A stretch of 64,000 nucleotides of DNA from Thuidium tamariscinum (lineage: Eukaryota; Streptophyta; Bryopsida; Hypnales; Thuidiaceae). Below the pieces are notes generated by a model, which was not told where the DNA came from, made no database searches, and worked only from the letters and a program-made list of their open reading frames with translations. The stretch spans positions 19,530,001 through 19,594,000 of the forward strand of contig OX344753.2 of the NCBI GenBank assembly GCA_947034885.2, written 5' to 3'. The translations under genes and the position numbers were made by a program. Positions 39,401 through 51,828 of the stretch are shown here, piece by piece (the first letter of the stretch is position 1; each line of letters opens with the position of its first letter).

Positions 39401-39789
39401 GAACTTATCTCTTGAAAAGTTGAATGACATGAATGGATTTCTGTGGTCAGGTTGAAGCCTTGAAAAAGGTGAGCAAGGAAGAGTTATTGGACTTTGTAGC
39501 GCAGCATATTTCTCGGAATTCTCCAAATCGGAGGAAGTTAAGCATTCAGGTCTATGGTGGCCAACACCTTGCGGAGTTCAAAGCTGCCAAGTTCGGAGCA
39601 CCTCAAGAAAATCTGAATGCGACTTCCGATGGTCCGAAGTTGGATGCAGAAGGAGAAAACGGTTCTGTTCTAAAGGGCAAGACGGTTCCTAGAGCAGCAG
39701 CTAATCTTATAGACAACATCTACACTTTCAAGCGTTCTCAAGAGTTACACGAGTCTCTGAGGGGCGGAAAGCATAAGGCCTATGCCTGA
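30406..39789 (+). CDS. Insulin-degrading-enzyme-type M16A metalloprotease, 26 exons
   Basis: I could place 26 exons with GT-AG introns: 30406-30546, 32008-32083, 32225-32292, 32423-32514, 32755-32828, 33076-33119, 33229-33280, 33391-33513, 33663-33775, 33985-34147, 34463-34555, 34777-34862, 34985-35071, 35276-35379, 35548-35650, 36137-36232, 36339-36528, 36875-36936, 37049-37153, 37380-37581, 37809-38017, 38163-38287, 38454-38505, 38678-38764, 38894-39016, 39451-39789. They total 3009 bases, or 1002 residues, close to the usual length of plant and animal IDE. The inverted zinc motif HFLEH has ligands H70 and H74 and catalytic E73, with E151 in NAVDSE as third ligand; the 77-residue spacing equals human [13 protein letters not shown] is the conserved C-terminal-half motif. 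The family degrades small peptides inside a closed chamber; plant members act in cytosol or peroxisome. The C-terminus KHKAYA is not a standard peroxisomal PTS1. No damage seen. Intron 1 is long (1.46 kb). Confidence 0.95.
39075..39395 (+). repeat. Direct repeat, copy inside the last intron of the M16 gene
   Basis: This intron segment aligns with 40015-40370 downstream of the gene, in the same orientation. Shared blocks in order include GCATCACTTTAAGCGTTTTA, GATCACAAGAGCCAA, AATTC(C)AAAGTGG, TAGCCAAGTC and GGCCAACCAA. Divergence is substantial, so the duplication or shared element is old. Confidence 0.6.
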
Positions 39790-40014
39790 AGTTTCAGATG
39801 GATTTCATGCAAGTGTTCCATTATTTCGATTCTGTTCATGATGGTTAGATTCCCTTGAGCAACAATTTTGTAGCGGTTCGTGTCTGAGTTGAGAGTACAG
39901 GAAATGACTTTGTCTTCCCTGCGAATGCTTCTAGACATTATAAGAAATATGACATCTTTCATCTGTTTTCTGGAGTTCTGGACCTTACCACTTCTGTAAG
40001 TCTCTCGCCTGAGG

Positions 40015-40370
40015 TAGAGGATTCTATTTGCGTCACTTTTAAGCATTTTAACCAATACGCAGGAGTGTGATCTTGGAAAGGTCATTATAGAGCTGCTATG
40101 GAGCGATCACTTTGGGCCCAAGAGCCAAATCTTTCGAGATCAAATTCTTATCACTATGCATGAATTTCTTATGCAATTCCAAAGTGGGAAGTTGAAGATC
40201 ACTGTAAGTGACTGTAAACAACCCAATTTTTACTCAAAAGATTAATAGCCAGAGACATAAAGCCAAGTCATGTTACAACGCTTGCTAATTAAAGGCCAAC
40301 CAAGTGTGTTAAAGAGAGATCAGAAGAGAGATCAGTTGCTATTGTTAACAGGGGGTTCAGTATCAGGTCC
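40015..40370 (+). repeat. Direct repeat, copy 3' of the M16 gene
   Basis: Partner of 39075-39395. It lies 226 bases past the stop codon, probably in or after the 3' UTR. The rest of 39790-40943 holds no gene that I recognise. Confidence 0.6.
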
Positions 40371-40943
40371 CAAAATCTGTGTCCAAAATGTGGGGCTTCA
40401 ATTTTTGGGTGTTTTTCAAGAGTACCAACCTGAGAAGTCTAAGCATGACCATTTTGCAGATGGACCTCTGAAAGTAAAAACTATCTTACTGCTGTTGAAG
40501 CTCTTCTCACTGCATTCCAAGGACTGTCATTTCTTCAATTAGACTTTAATTGATGAATCCAACATTGAACATTCGTACTCTGGTCTACAACCTCTCATTT
40601 TAGTGATCAAATGGCACACTTGTAATCTGGTCTGAAGCCTATTCTTTTTTTGACATGGTCAATGACCACTTTGTTTCCTCTCAGAGCTAAACCTGCACAT
40701 GCTCAAGTGGGAATGTTGTTCAAGGAAAATACATATTCTGCACAAAATTATGTTTCTTCATTTTATTTTACTTACTCAATTTTCTTCACTTTAAATACTC
40801 CATTTAGTCACATAATTCTTGACATGACCATGTTATGCATGTACTTTTGAACTTGTTTTTATATGCTCTTAAATCAAACATGGGATAAGTGTTAACAATT
40901 AAAATCACAATTCAACTTTTATAAATATTGTTTTTTCTGATAA

Positions 40944-43900
40944 TTATGTAGCTATCAAGAGGTTATACTTAGCAACATATTGATTTGTTGTACCTCCAAT
41001 CAAATTGAGTGCCATCTCATCATCAATTGATCGTTCAATATAAATAGCCAAGGCAATTATGTATTGATGGAAAATCCTATTTTCATATGGTAGATCCAAT
41101 ATGTCCTTTTGTATCAAAAATGAAATGTATTGTTCAATCAAGATGGATTCATTATATCTATTATTTATATAGTCAAAATAATTGAGATTGAATCCCATCA
41201 AGGTCAACTGATAGTTGTAATACATTTTTTTCTTTAATATTCTAACAATATTTTTAGAAATAAGAATAATACATGTGGGGGTTTATTAAAATAGATCATT
41301 AGATAGTTTTATTTTTTATTTTATTCTATCAACTATATAATCATTGAATTAGGTTGTTTGTTTTGTTTGTTATAGTGAAGTCTCTAGGATCATGAACCTT
41401 TTGGTTGTCTTTATAATATTGTTAAAAAGTTCTTTGCAATGAGGGGTCTACAAATTTTGTAGCATTTGGACATATTGCATAGTATGAAAATGATGGATTT
41501 TTGAATTATTTTTGGATCTTCACTTATTCTAAATTATGGATCTTTTGGAAGGAAGTATGATTAAATTGTGATGAAAATTAGGCCAATAGTAAAAGGCTAC
41601 ACCAATCATGATTAAGGAAGGAAAAGATTAATAAATAATTATTAAATAAATTCTTTAAAAAGATAATGTTGATTCTATATGGATTAATTTTCTTATATAC
41701 TTTTGAAGCCAAAATATTTATCACATGTTATTTGAATAAATACAAAGGTCATTTGAGATATTTGAAAATTTCAAATAGATAACACATTTATACCCATATA
41801 GTTGAAAAATATATATTACAAAAAGATTAAAAATCATAATTTTCTTGCTAAACAACAAATGCAATTGTTGATAGTTTACAATCATCAAAAGTTGCAAAAA
41901 AGTTCAAAGGCTTGTGTAACTAACAATTACTTGAAGGTAGCCAAATGGGCTAATCCTGAAAATATATTCTTCTTCTTTTTGTATCTCACTTTCATTATCT
42001 TCACCTTTTCTTTTTACATCTTTTTTTTCTTTTTTTTCCAGTCCTTTATCTTTTTTGTTTTTCTCATGCTTTTTTCCTTTTTCTTCAGTATAGAAAATCA
42101 TTTTTATCTCTTTGAAATGTTTATATATTGAAAAATAACTATCCAAGGGTGGACTGAAATGGAATAGAAGAATTTAAGACTTTAACAATAAAATTATTAT
42201 CACTTCATAACACTCAAACTAACTCAATATTTAGGAATTCTAATACTTTAACATAAGATATTATAGAAATTATATTATATTATATTAAAAAGTATATTAA
42301 ATAGTCAATTAATTGTATTCAAGCATTCTTATTCTGACTTTTTAATTATCTAATTACATTCTAATATATAGTTTGTAAATACCTTCGCCAAAAGTGTGTA
42401 TGACTACCATATGTGTGATCATGTATATAGCCATGACGTTTTGCACATGCTGATATCTAAAACATAATGCAATTTTTATCAACTAAAGTATTGGTCTTTA
42501 AAATAAAATATTGAAGAAAATGTTTTTAAATAATTTTTATATTAGAATAATAATAAAATATGATTATGAAAATTTTATTTTAAAAAATGAATACTTTTAT
42601 TGTTATACAATTATATACTAGAGATCACAAATCATACATACATACATACATACATACACATGGTACTAAATTACATTGATAATACTTCAAATACTTATTA
42701 TTTAATATTGAGCTAAATGAATTGAAGGAAATAATTAATTTAGTTGGAAAATGTTCAAAAAAATATGAAAAAATTATAGGTAAATATGGTTCTTTGTACA
42801 AAAAAAACATTTCTTCATTACAAGAGTTTTTCTAATTTAGAAATAGAATTTTCATTAATTTTTAAAATATTTCTTTTATCTTTATAATTCTTTAATTTTT
42901 AATAAACAAAGCTATTTATAGATCTTATTGAAATTGACATTACTTACAATCTCAAGAACATGATGGTATAATGGTGGAATTAAAAACATATATGCACTTC
43001 CAGTATCAATGACAGTAGCAGCATTTATCATATCATGTTTTGTAATATTGTATTTGTAACTACCCATTTGCATGGAATGAAAATAAATAATATCATGCCT
43101 AGATTTTTAAAAATGAGTGTTAAAAAGGAATTTTGATTTGATTTAGTTTTCATCCAATATAATGAGAAATGTTTTAGATAGTGCAAAAATGGTGGTATAA
43201 AATGTATATAAATGATCAATTAATTGATATTATTAATCCAAATAGTTTAAAAAAAAATTATAATTAAAAATAGCATTGTATAATTGTATATATTTTAATA
43301 ATGATTTGTTGTTCAAACTATTTTGGAAAGCACTTATATTCATTTTGTATGATGATTTGAATGAAATTTTGCATATTAATAGTATATAATTACTAACTAT
43401 AATTTATATTGTTTTATATTTGTTATGTTTGTTTCACTTTAAATAGCTATCTAACCACTTATCTAGTGAAGACAATTGAATACATTGTAAAGATTATTGT
43501 AGAATTGTGAAGGATTTGCACTCAATTTATCTTTTTTTAAAACAAACTTGATGCCAAATTGCCCTTGACATAGGATTTGTAATAATAAAGCCTTAAGAAC
43601 AATATGAAATAAATTTGATAGGTTTGGCATAGAAGAATGCCCATACATACATTGGAAAGCACACCTTGGACTTAGGGTAAACTTGAGGAATTGGGAGAAC
43701 CTAACTTAGCATTAGGATTTGTATGCAATTTGGTAAACCTTTCATCTTAAAGAAACACTTTTGTATTTGACATAGTTCAAATAAATTTATTAATCTTGTT
43801 AATATTTTATTTTCATCATTATAATAATTTCTACAAGCATCACAATAAACCTTTAGAGATATTTTGTAAACACACCCATTTTCAGGTGGTTTTGCACCCA

Positions 43901-46900
43901 TAGGGATCCATTGGTAGTCTTTGTCATAATCAGGTGGTTGCCCAAGGATGAAGTAACCAATAGGATCAAGATTTGAATGCAATCCATCATGATCAATTTG
44001 ATAAACTCCATATTGAAAACAAAACCCAACCATGTGTTGAATGAGACCTTTTTCTACCATTTGATTTGGAATGCTTATAGACATATTTCCAAGGCCCATA
44101 AGTCCATAGATAGCAGGCACGAAATTTTCAGAGACACTAAATGCACATCTGAAATAAAACATTACAAACAATGCCAACAATCAATATTATATGAATCAAT
44201 GGTTTTGTACTATACATTCCTATTACAATTAATTTCAAAATACTAGAGATTTAGTGAAAACATTAAAGTTTAATTACTTGCAATGGCCTTCAAAATTGTT
44301 GTTGTACATTTGATGTCCCTAAGAGTAGGATTCTAGAACACTATAAATTCTCTTAAACAATTGGTTTTGATATACTTACCTCAAAAGGTTTCAAACCTTG
44401 AAGAATGAATTGATGCATAGCTAATCAAAACATTCTCAAACACATAAACTCTAACAAACCACATGGTGCATATCTTGTAAATGTAATCATAAGGAAGAAA
44501 ACTGCTTAACCCTATAAGAACACAACCCTATCACCAAGGTAGTCAACCAAAAATGATCAGATTTGAGGGTGAAAAAAAACATTCTTCATTTCTACAGTTT
44601 CCTTGAAAGTCTGTTACACTTTTAGTCATCACTATTGAGGAGCTGGGATAAATATTAAAGGCCTAGTGTAGTACCCAAATTTGAGAGTGTCTGCAGCTGC
44701 TTTATTTGGAGAAGAGCCTCTTGCTGAGATTGACAAACCATCTTCAACAAGAGCTGCTGCCAAACGAGAACAAGTGTGAAAACTCAGTTCAAAGCACATG
44801 TGCTTCAATTGAGGCCCACACGCTTTGAAGGGTACATATCTGTTGGAAAAATCTCCCATTGATTCTGCAAGTTCCTGCTCATATTTCTTTGGGGATACAA
44901 AATTCTCGGATGCAGGAGTATAAAATGTGTCTTTCACCTACGCATAACAAATCAACCTATGTTTTATGAGATTGGACTTAACATCCTGACAAATGTTATA
45001 TGAGATTAAATACCTGCCCCTCGTGGCATTCCTGAAGAACCATGTACATTCTTGCCTACAATGCATAAGGTTTGAACATGAGAATCTAGTGTTGGTTTTG
45101 AGTATATCTATAACTAGCACTTTGAAAGTTCATAGCTTATTTCATAGTGTCCAAAAACTACATGCCAAAAAAGGCAATCTAGTAAAAGAGACAATATTTC
45201 AATCAAGATAACCTAATAGTAGGAAAATATCAAAGACTTATTTTGCACTCTTTCAGGTGTACATACAGATCCATTTCCAGAACTGATCAGTTTTATGCAA
45301 CTTTGCCTACTGCTGACAAACTCCAAGGAAGATTCTAAGAAACAGCAGAGTGAGTAATATCGTGTACCCTTTGCGAATGCGGATAGTAGTTGCAGAACAA
45401 CCAAGATGCCCAACTTCCAGTGTCCAGAGCCATTAAATATACTTTCCCTTTCACCTCAACTTCAATTCGATACACACTGTCCACAAGCAATCAATTACAA
45501 TTAGTCTTGACACTAAAGAGTAGGTTCAACAGCTAATATACACGAGTTTCAGGTTGCTGGGATATGAATAAAAAACACAACTTCCAAAGATGAGACTATG
45601 ATAGATATCATCCTAAATTGAGAAACCAGGGGTTTGAATTCCAATTCCTTGTGTTGTTGCTTACTGACAACAATGCTAGCTTTCCAACTGAAAGAATAAG
45701 CATAGACTATGATAACAAATATGAAATTTAATAATGGTCACCAAGCAGTTGCAACATTATATGACAATTGAAATGCAACGTAAGGAGAAGAGCAAATTCA
45801 AGAGACAAAAACCAATCCTATGTCGAAATGAAAAAACCTACCCCACTTTGTGAACATACTTTCAAGCAGAAAAATTAATGTTATTGCAACGTTTATATAC
45901 GTGGAAAGCATGTGTAAATCTCCAGTGAAAGAACAGTTCCTATAAGTGAAATCATATACATGTGTTTTACTACAGGGCGAACCTCCGAGATGTAATTTGA
46001 AGCCTCCGGTTTCTCCGCCATCAAAGATCTACGGAGAGAACCTCTGAAAATCGACGACGGGTTGTTGAAGGAGGCATCTCGCCAGGTAAAGTTTACGGGA
46101 GCGGCGTACACTGGAAATACAAAGGATTTTCTCTCCGATTTCGTCTGAGATCCATGCCTCGTCCATAGTATAACAACAACCAAGGCTCCCATTACGAGAG
46201 CAAGAAAATCTTTGTAAGACAAACACTTTGGAAAGTAATCATATCGCCTTAAACTTCGAAACGCTTGTAAATCCTGTACAACAAAGAGCGAGCGCAAGTA
46301 AGACCTACCGACCAGCCAGAAAAAAAACAGCCTGATGATTGTGAAATAACGAGTTTTAATCTGAACCTAAGGTGAGGTTTATCTGTTGCAGTCGGTAAAA
46401 AGGCAAACAATCTGATCTCTAATAAATGATGTCGCCTCTTTACTGCTGCTAATCTAAATCCGGTAATCAAGATCAAAGGTCCACAATGATCATTGCTCAA
46501 GTCTCGGAAGGAGAGTAGGTATCGACAGCTGCATTGGCCACAATGGCTGAAGGAATAACATCAGGATGTCATACATGAAGCGCTGAGCATATGTACAAAT
46601 TATCATAACGGTCAACTTTAATATGCTCTGTTAGCAAATCGAAGGGGACTCCGATTCACGAAAGAATAGGTCATTTAAATAGTGCATCCAAAAGTAATAT
46701 AAATTCAAGGTTTTATTGGTAGATGACCTTAAAAACTCACAAAAGTTCTACTGATGAAGCTCTCTACATTCTCAAAATCAAAATGCGCTCATCGTGCAAG
46801 ATTTACGGTGCCGCATTCAGGTATCTCTACCTTACTGACCCACAATGCACAAAAGAAGACCAAGGAAGCACATGAGTTGAGCAACGTCATGGCTTTAGGT

Positions 46901-47220
46901 ATTCCTGTTAGGTTTACTTCTCGAATATTTCGGTCAATTGGGGGACACCCTTGTCATCAAAATCAGAAAGCATACTGCATTGCATACATCAGGTGTGAAA
47001 GAGATTCTGTGATTGGCTCATGACCGAGCAAGATTACAGCATGCGTTTAGAGGCATATCTCTAAGTATTCGAAAATGTTTTCAACTCAAGCCTGAACACA
47101 GAGATCACCTACCCCCCCCAAAAGTTGAGAGAAGTAGCTTACCTGCACACTTCGAGTTGGTCTTCCGTCGGTTCCAGGTGATTCCGACCTTCCTTGGTTT
47201 GCACTATTAAATCTCCTCAT
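40944..47220 (-). CDS. Divergent membrane-anchored pepsin-type (A1) aspartic protease
   Basis: Exons on the minus strand, in frame: 47220-47143, 46273-45960, 45476-45368, 45055-45014, 44937-44675, 44148-43876, 43098-42948, and one from 42831 to about 42660. A terminal segment within about 41225-40944 carries the family's C-terminal block (ALAIYIERS...LNLIGG). Both catalytic motifs are DTGS: D149 in YLMALDTGS and D391 in TVIDTGSAYMF. Between them lies IYGLMGLGNMSISIP, the usual MGLG turn. Residues about 49-63 are strongly hydrophobic after a basic N-terminus, so this looks like a type II signal anchor with a lumenal or extracellular catalytic part. Plant relatives process proteins in the secretory path or wall. 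Splicing after exon 8 is uncertain; part of the middle (42660-41225) may hold one more exon near 42450-42385. Introns are AT-rich. Sequence outside the motifs is quite divergent. Confidence 0.75.
42636..42662. repeat. CATA microsatellite
   Basis: A short tandem run of CATA units, inside an intron or just after exon 8 of the aspartic protease gene. Confidence 0.9.
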
Positions 47221-47269
47221 TGTATTGCAAGCTATTTATAACCTTACCCTGAATCACACTTTTAGACCA

Positions 47270-48003
47270 CAAAAACAAGGCCGGGAATGTGCCACCATTG
47301 CCCTAAAAAGCTTAATATCATCCTGGATATGGTCCTTTGCTTCCATTTCCTTGAACCTGCAGCGGCTGAACTCTGGAATACATATTCTTCCCCTTCGCTG
47401 CGTGGGCAAAACTATGTGCAACTCATATTCCCAATTGATTGTCTAATTACAATCAACCATTGATATTGTTGGCCTTCACAATCTCAAAGCACATGATGGG
47501 TGTTTGAACACTTACTTGCCCTCGAAGGTTAGGGAGACAATGTCTTCAATAACGTTGATCTGCCTCTTCAAACCACCTGCCCTAATTGTATCGTATGTAT
47601 TGATCGAGTAGATACTGGGTCGATCCTGTAGTAAATTTATAGACGGGTCTGTCATAACCAAAGGTAGCCTCCCTAACGTGAGCGAACCTCTTGAGAGTCA
47701 ACCTTTGCCACAAGCTTTTGCATAACTGAAAGAAGAAAAACAAAAACAGAAACTCAGCTCGATTAATCGTACGTTATACCAGTATCTGAACATCGATTCC
47801 TAAGAAGCTCTGCGCGGGCACTAGAGGTCAGAGCTGGTCTTCATATTTCCAAATAATATAACATGCCTGAATCATAGTCCACTCATACATAGCACGTAAA
47901 TCATTCCGATTTCAAGAAAAAGAAAGGCCCTCAACATGCCCTTCATCAAGAGTACCTGGCCGTTAGCGACTTAAACCATATTGCCAAAGGTGACAAGTGC
48001 ATG
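47270..48003 (-). CDS. Candidate small gene, function unknown
   Basis: A minus-strand exon at about 47681-47514 has an acceptor-like AG, stays open (with GRLPLVMTDPS and KRQINVIEDIVSLTFEG), and ends at CAA|GTAAGT. A possible first exon at about 48002-47955 begins MHLSPLAIWF and ends AG|GTACTC in the matching phase. Downstream, 47445-47270 is open in several frames, so the last exon cannot be chosen. Domain not recognised. It could instead be 5' leader of the aspartic protease transcript or chance. Confidence 0.3.
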
Positions 48004-48323
48004 CATTGTAAAAGAACTACAATTGCAACGATTAGGCAAAAAATAAGAGGCCAATTTAATCGGCCTCGTAAATACGAGCCCCAGCACCAGAAGAAGCAAA
48101 GAAACACCATGATTTTGCAGAAACAACTTGTTAAACAAGACAGTACAGCAAAATATTCATTTCAAATGTGTAGTGAGCAGTTCAACATTTGTCACAACTT
48201 TAAAATGCTGCCGTCCATCGATACCCCTCAATTAAGCAGCTGTCTAAACCGCCTCCAAACCAGAAATTGGTTATGGGAAGGAAGTGGGAAGCTCAAAAAC
48301 CCAAAGCTTTGACTTCAATAGTT

Positions 48324-50857
48324 TTACAAGTGTCGTTGATGCAAGCTAGGCTGAGATCCAGATGAGGGTTGACTATCCTTCGGCAGGTGGGCCTGATGCT
48401 GGCGAGCAAAGAATTCCTGAATCTCTTGTGGTGTCATGGCTGCACCGCCTGAACTTTGCGCCTCATGCATTTTTGCTTGCAACTGTGGAATAACCATAAA
48501 AAAGAGGATGAGAAACAAATCCATCTAAAGGTAAATACGCCCTCTCTTATCATCACGTAAGAAGAGGCAAAGCACGCATTGTGATCAACCTGTTTGAGGG
48601 CAGGCACTCATACATAAAAACAGCGTTCCTGTAAAATTAGACTGTTCCAGGAACCCTCAGACAACATCATAAAGAGATCCTTGCTATGATTCATGAGGTC
48701 TGGTAACAATGATCGTACAAAAGCCTTCCAATGATACATAGAGAGGCCTCGAAGCTGAACGTAGGTAGACCTATCCATGAATGTAGGGAAGATTATGCTT
48801 ACGATGTTGAATAAAAGCTTCTGAAATTATCTATTACAGGAAATTCTGTTCAAACAACTTCAGTAAGGGTTGCGAAAAAACAAAGAGCCAGATGTGCCTC
48901 TTGATAATTACCCCTTGAAAAATAGCCTGCTGTTGATCCACAGGAAGGCCTCGAAGCTGCTGCAGCATACCCATTTGCTGCACAATTCACACGTTCAAAC
49001 TATCACTATGAATAGAACGAATTCTGTGTAACTTCGAGCTGCACCACCTTGCATACATTATCTTTCAACGACTGAAACTATCAAAACAAGCCATTCGATT
49101 AAAACCAAGATTCTAACAATCACTTTCTCCGGACACCAAGATCTAGACTGTTGTGCACACCCTTGCATCTCGAAGGTTTGCTACAACCTCAGAGTCAGTA
49201 TAACCTGATCAGGGCAATATCACGAATTGCATCAGATTCTAAATTTCAACTGAAGTCTGCAGTATTTTCCAAAAGAGAAGGACCAGAGGAGCAGTTACTT
49301 GCACTCACCTGTTGTTGAAATTTCTTGACTTCCTCCGTTTTCCTTGCAAAAGCTTCCGGTCCTAATTCCGCCTCTTCACAAGCCATCTCCTCTCTGGCCA
49401 GTGATGTCACTTATCAGAGCTCATATACCATGTACAGATAGTGCCCGATAAGTTACCAAATACTCACTCACATGAAATCAATTACTGTCCGCTCTCGATA
49501 GAATTGAGTAAACAAGATGAGAAGAAGAGGCAAGTAGATTTCAATGCAATGAAGTGGTACCCTCATACTGACCGTGACACGAACTGATAGAATTGGATCA
49601 TCAAATCGCGATCGTTCGCATAAACAGTGTTCACCTTTCCCAGGCAATCGATCCCAAACTTCGGATCTGAAAGGCCTCACTAAAGTTCAATCATACAAGT
49701 TCATGACCATAGAGTATCTGTTTCATGTTAAGTGCATAAAAGTCTTTACAACCAATGACTAAAATCATCAGTAGACCGTAATTATTCTACCCCAAGTCAA
49801 ATAGGCTGAGACATTTAATCAAATCATATACAGAAACAACAAACAATCGAAACCTTGACCCCATTCGTGAGTAAATAAAAGGGCAGATGAAAACGAAGGT
49901 CACCTACACCCATCTTGAGAAACAGCTCCTCCTGGACTTCAGTGGTCACATTCACTGCTTCCTGCCACGTCCAATATTTTGTTACTCAAAAAGAAAAAGA
50001 AACAAACAAAGCCACTCAACAACTGGTAAAAACAAGCATCTCAGGTTGCTAAAATACTTGTAGACAAAAGAAATTAGCCGCAGTCTTCAAAACATCAGAA
50101 GTCACAAATGGCTATAACACCCTAATCTGCCATATGATTGCAGATGACAATTACCTGTTTAGCCCGGACAGCATCCGCAATGCGGCGTTTTGTATCTGTT
50201 TTCATCCAAGTCAAGCAGGAGACAACAATATTCGAACAACAAAATCATAGACAGTAGCAGTGATAATTGCGCCAAGAGGACACATACAAGCATCTTTCAC
50301 ACCTCAACATCTACACTAAGTAGCACTTTATGAGGATTGGAAAAAGCAACATAGTTTTCAGTAACAAATTCAAAGAGTTTTAATACAACATAATAGAGAG
50401 ATTGACTACGGAGCAATTCATGGGCAGATCACCAACTTGTACCTAGCAAATTTTAAGGCGCTTAAGTCACAATCTTTCAACAATTTTCAAAGAAATGAAT
50501 GGAAAATTTCCTTACGATGGAGTTACTTAATTTCCATCTCTACATTCCACATCTCCCTAAAACTTGAGTTCCAAAGACCCAGAACGATCTAAATGACCTA
50601 AAACCTTGTCAAGCCCTTTAATTAACGAATTTTTTTGCCTCAGCATGAATGCTCTCGGTGACAATCTTGATAAAGATCCAGCACTGATAAAAATGAAGGC
50701 ACAAAGAATTGACAAGCTCACCAGGTTGATCCAGAACGTTGGAAAAGTCGCGAAACAAATCCCGAAGCTGCTCTTTGGTGAGCATGCCCGTGGATTGCAA
50801 GTCAGGGTTGGATTGTCCTCCAAACACTCCTCCGGCCCAGTTGAAGTAGGATGCCAT
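48324..50857 (-). CDS. Conserved-looking 210-residue protein of unknown function, 7 exons
   Basis: Exons 50857-50722, 50195-50155, 49961-49910, 49666-49573, 49393-49309, 48977-48912 and 48482-48324 join in frame (633 bases, 210 residues plus stop), all with GT-AG borders. I chose the ATG that begins MASYFNWAGG over an upstream one because the 13 extra residues look like leader. The middle (KRRIADAVRAKQEAVNVTTE, FYQFVSREEMACEEAELG) is charged and probably helical. The C-terminal part is Gln-rich (QQQQMGMLQQL, VDQQQAIFQ) and ends in a Pro/Ser/Gln-rich tail. No transmembrane segment or signal peptide. I recall similar hypothetical proteins in plants but cannot name the family. A GC-rich promoter-like stretch lies upstream at about 51040-51190. 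Confidence 0.8.
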
Positions 50858-51199
50858 GATTACTGAGAACGTGATGCCCAAACTCGTTACACTCAATTCA
50901 CAGACCCTGCAACAAAGGGTTTTGCCTAAACCCAGGAATATCAGGCTTCTTTCTTCACACCAAACTTATGGAAATTTCAAGTGTAAAGAACGGCGAATAA
51001 CTTAGAAACTAGTTACGGGAATCATGTACAATCTTCTTCCGATTGCGTCGAGGATAAGCAGATTTCCCAGTTGTAACGATTGTTTGTGGATCCCTCCAAC
51101 CTGAAGACGCGTCCGTCGTGAAAGCTTACCGCCTAGCGGTAGTCGGCGACCGGTAGTCGGAGAGGGAGCCTCCGACGCACGTTTCTACGTGGAATTTGT

Positions 51200-51828
51200 G
51201 GGATGAAAATATGCGGATGATTTAGGATGAAAACATTTTTTAAAGCATGAAAATAATAGAGTTATCCTGAAAGTCATGAATGTAACCTTTTCTTAGGTCC
51301 TTTGTTTGTTCCTAATTCTACATTGCATTTGAATTTTTATTTGATTACGAATTTTTTGGAATGACAACAAGGTATGATTGCATGAAATATAATTATTTTG
51401 GATTATCTCTTTTTCAAAATTGATGTTTAAATTTGGCCATACTAATCAAAAAAGATCAAAGAGTGTTAGTTTTGGTCCTTTCAAAGTGCTAATTTAAATT
51501 TCATCTCTTTTTTATTTGCAAGAATGGGATCTAAGCCTCAATTTAGGAAGAAGGCAAGATATTGTGGTTAGAGTGTATGCAATCATGTATTGTTATTTTC
51601 AAAAGAATACAAGATGAATAAAAATTCCAAATGCAATTTAGAGTTAAGTGAAAACATAAGACAAAAGAAAAGATGGCTTTTATGACTTTTATAATAATTT
51701 TTTTATGTTTATTATGTTCCATAGTTCTAACATTCTATATCAAAAACTTTAAAAATAATGGTTGTTCAATTCAATTCAATTCTTCTACTTTTGGCTATTA
51801 AAGTTGGCATTTCACGTCAAATAATAAA
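51200..51828. other. Intergenic, nothing recognised
   Basis: AT-rich sequence after the GC-rich leader of the 210-residue protein gene; no features seen. Confidence 0.5.

Noticed and set aside
42000-42146. Lys/Glu-rich minus-strand frame at 41904-42146
   Set aside because: It arises from a T-rich low-complexity tract within an intron of the aspartic protease gene.
47514-47681. Chorismate mutase fragment suggested by an IR...L.RQ...ED.IVSL pattern
   Set aside because: The match is limited to a few scattered residues and the remaining conserved segments of that enzyme are absent.
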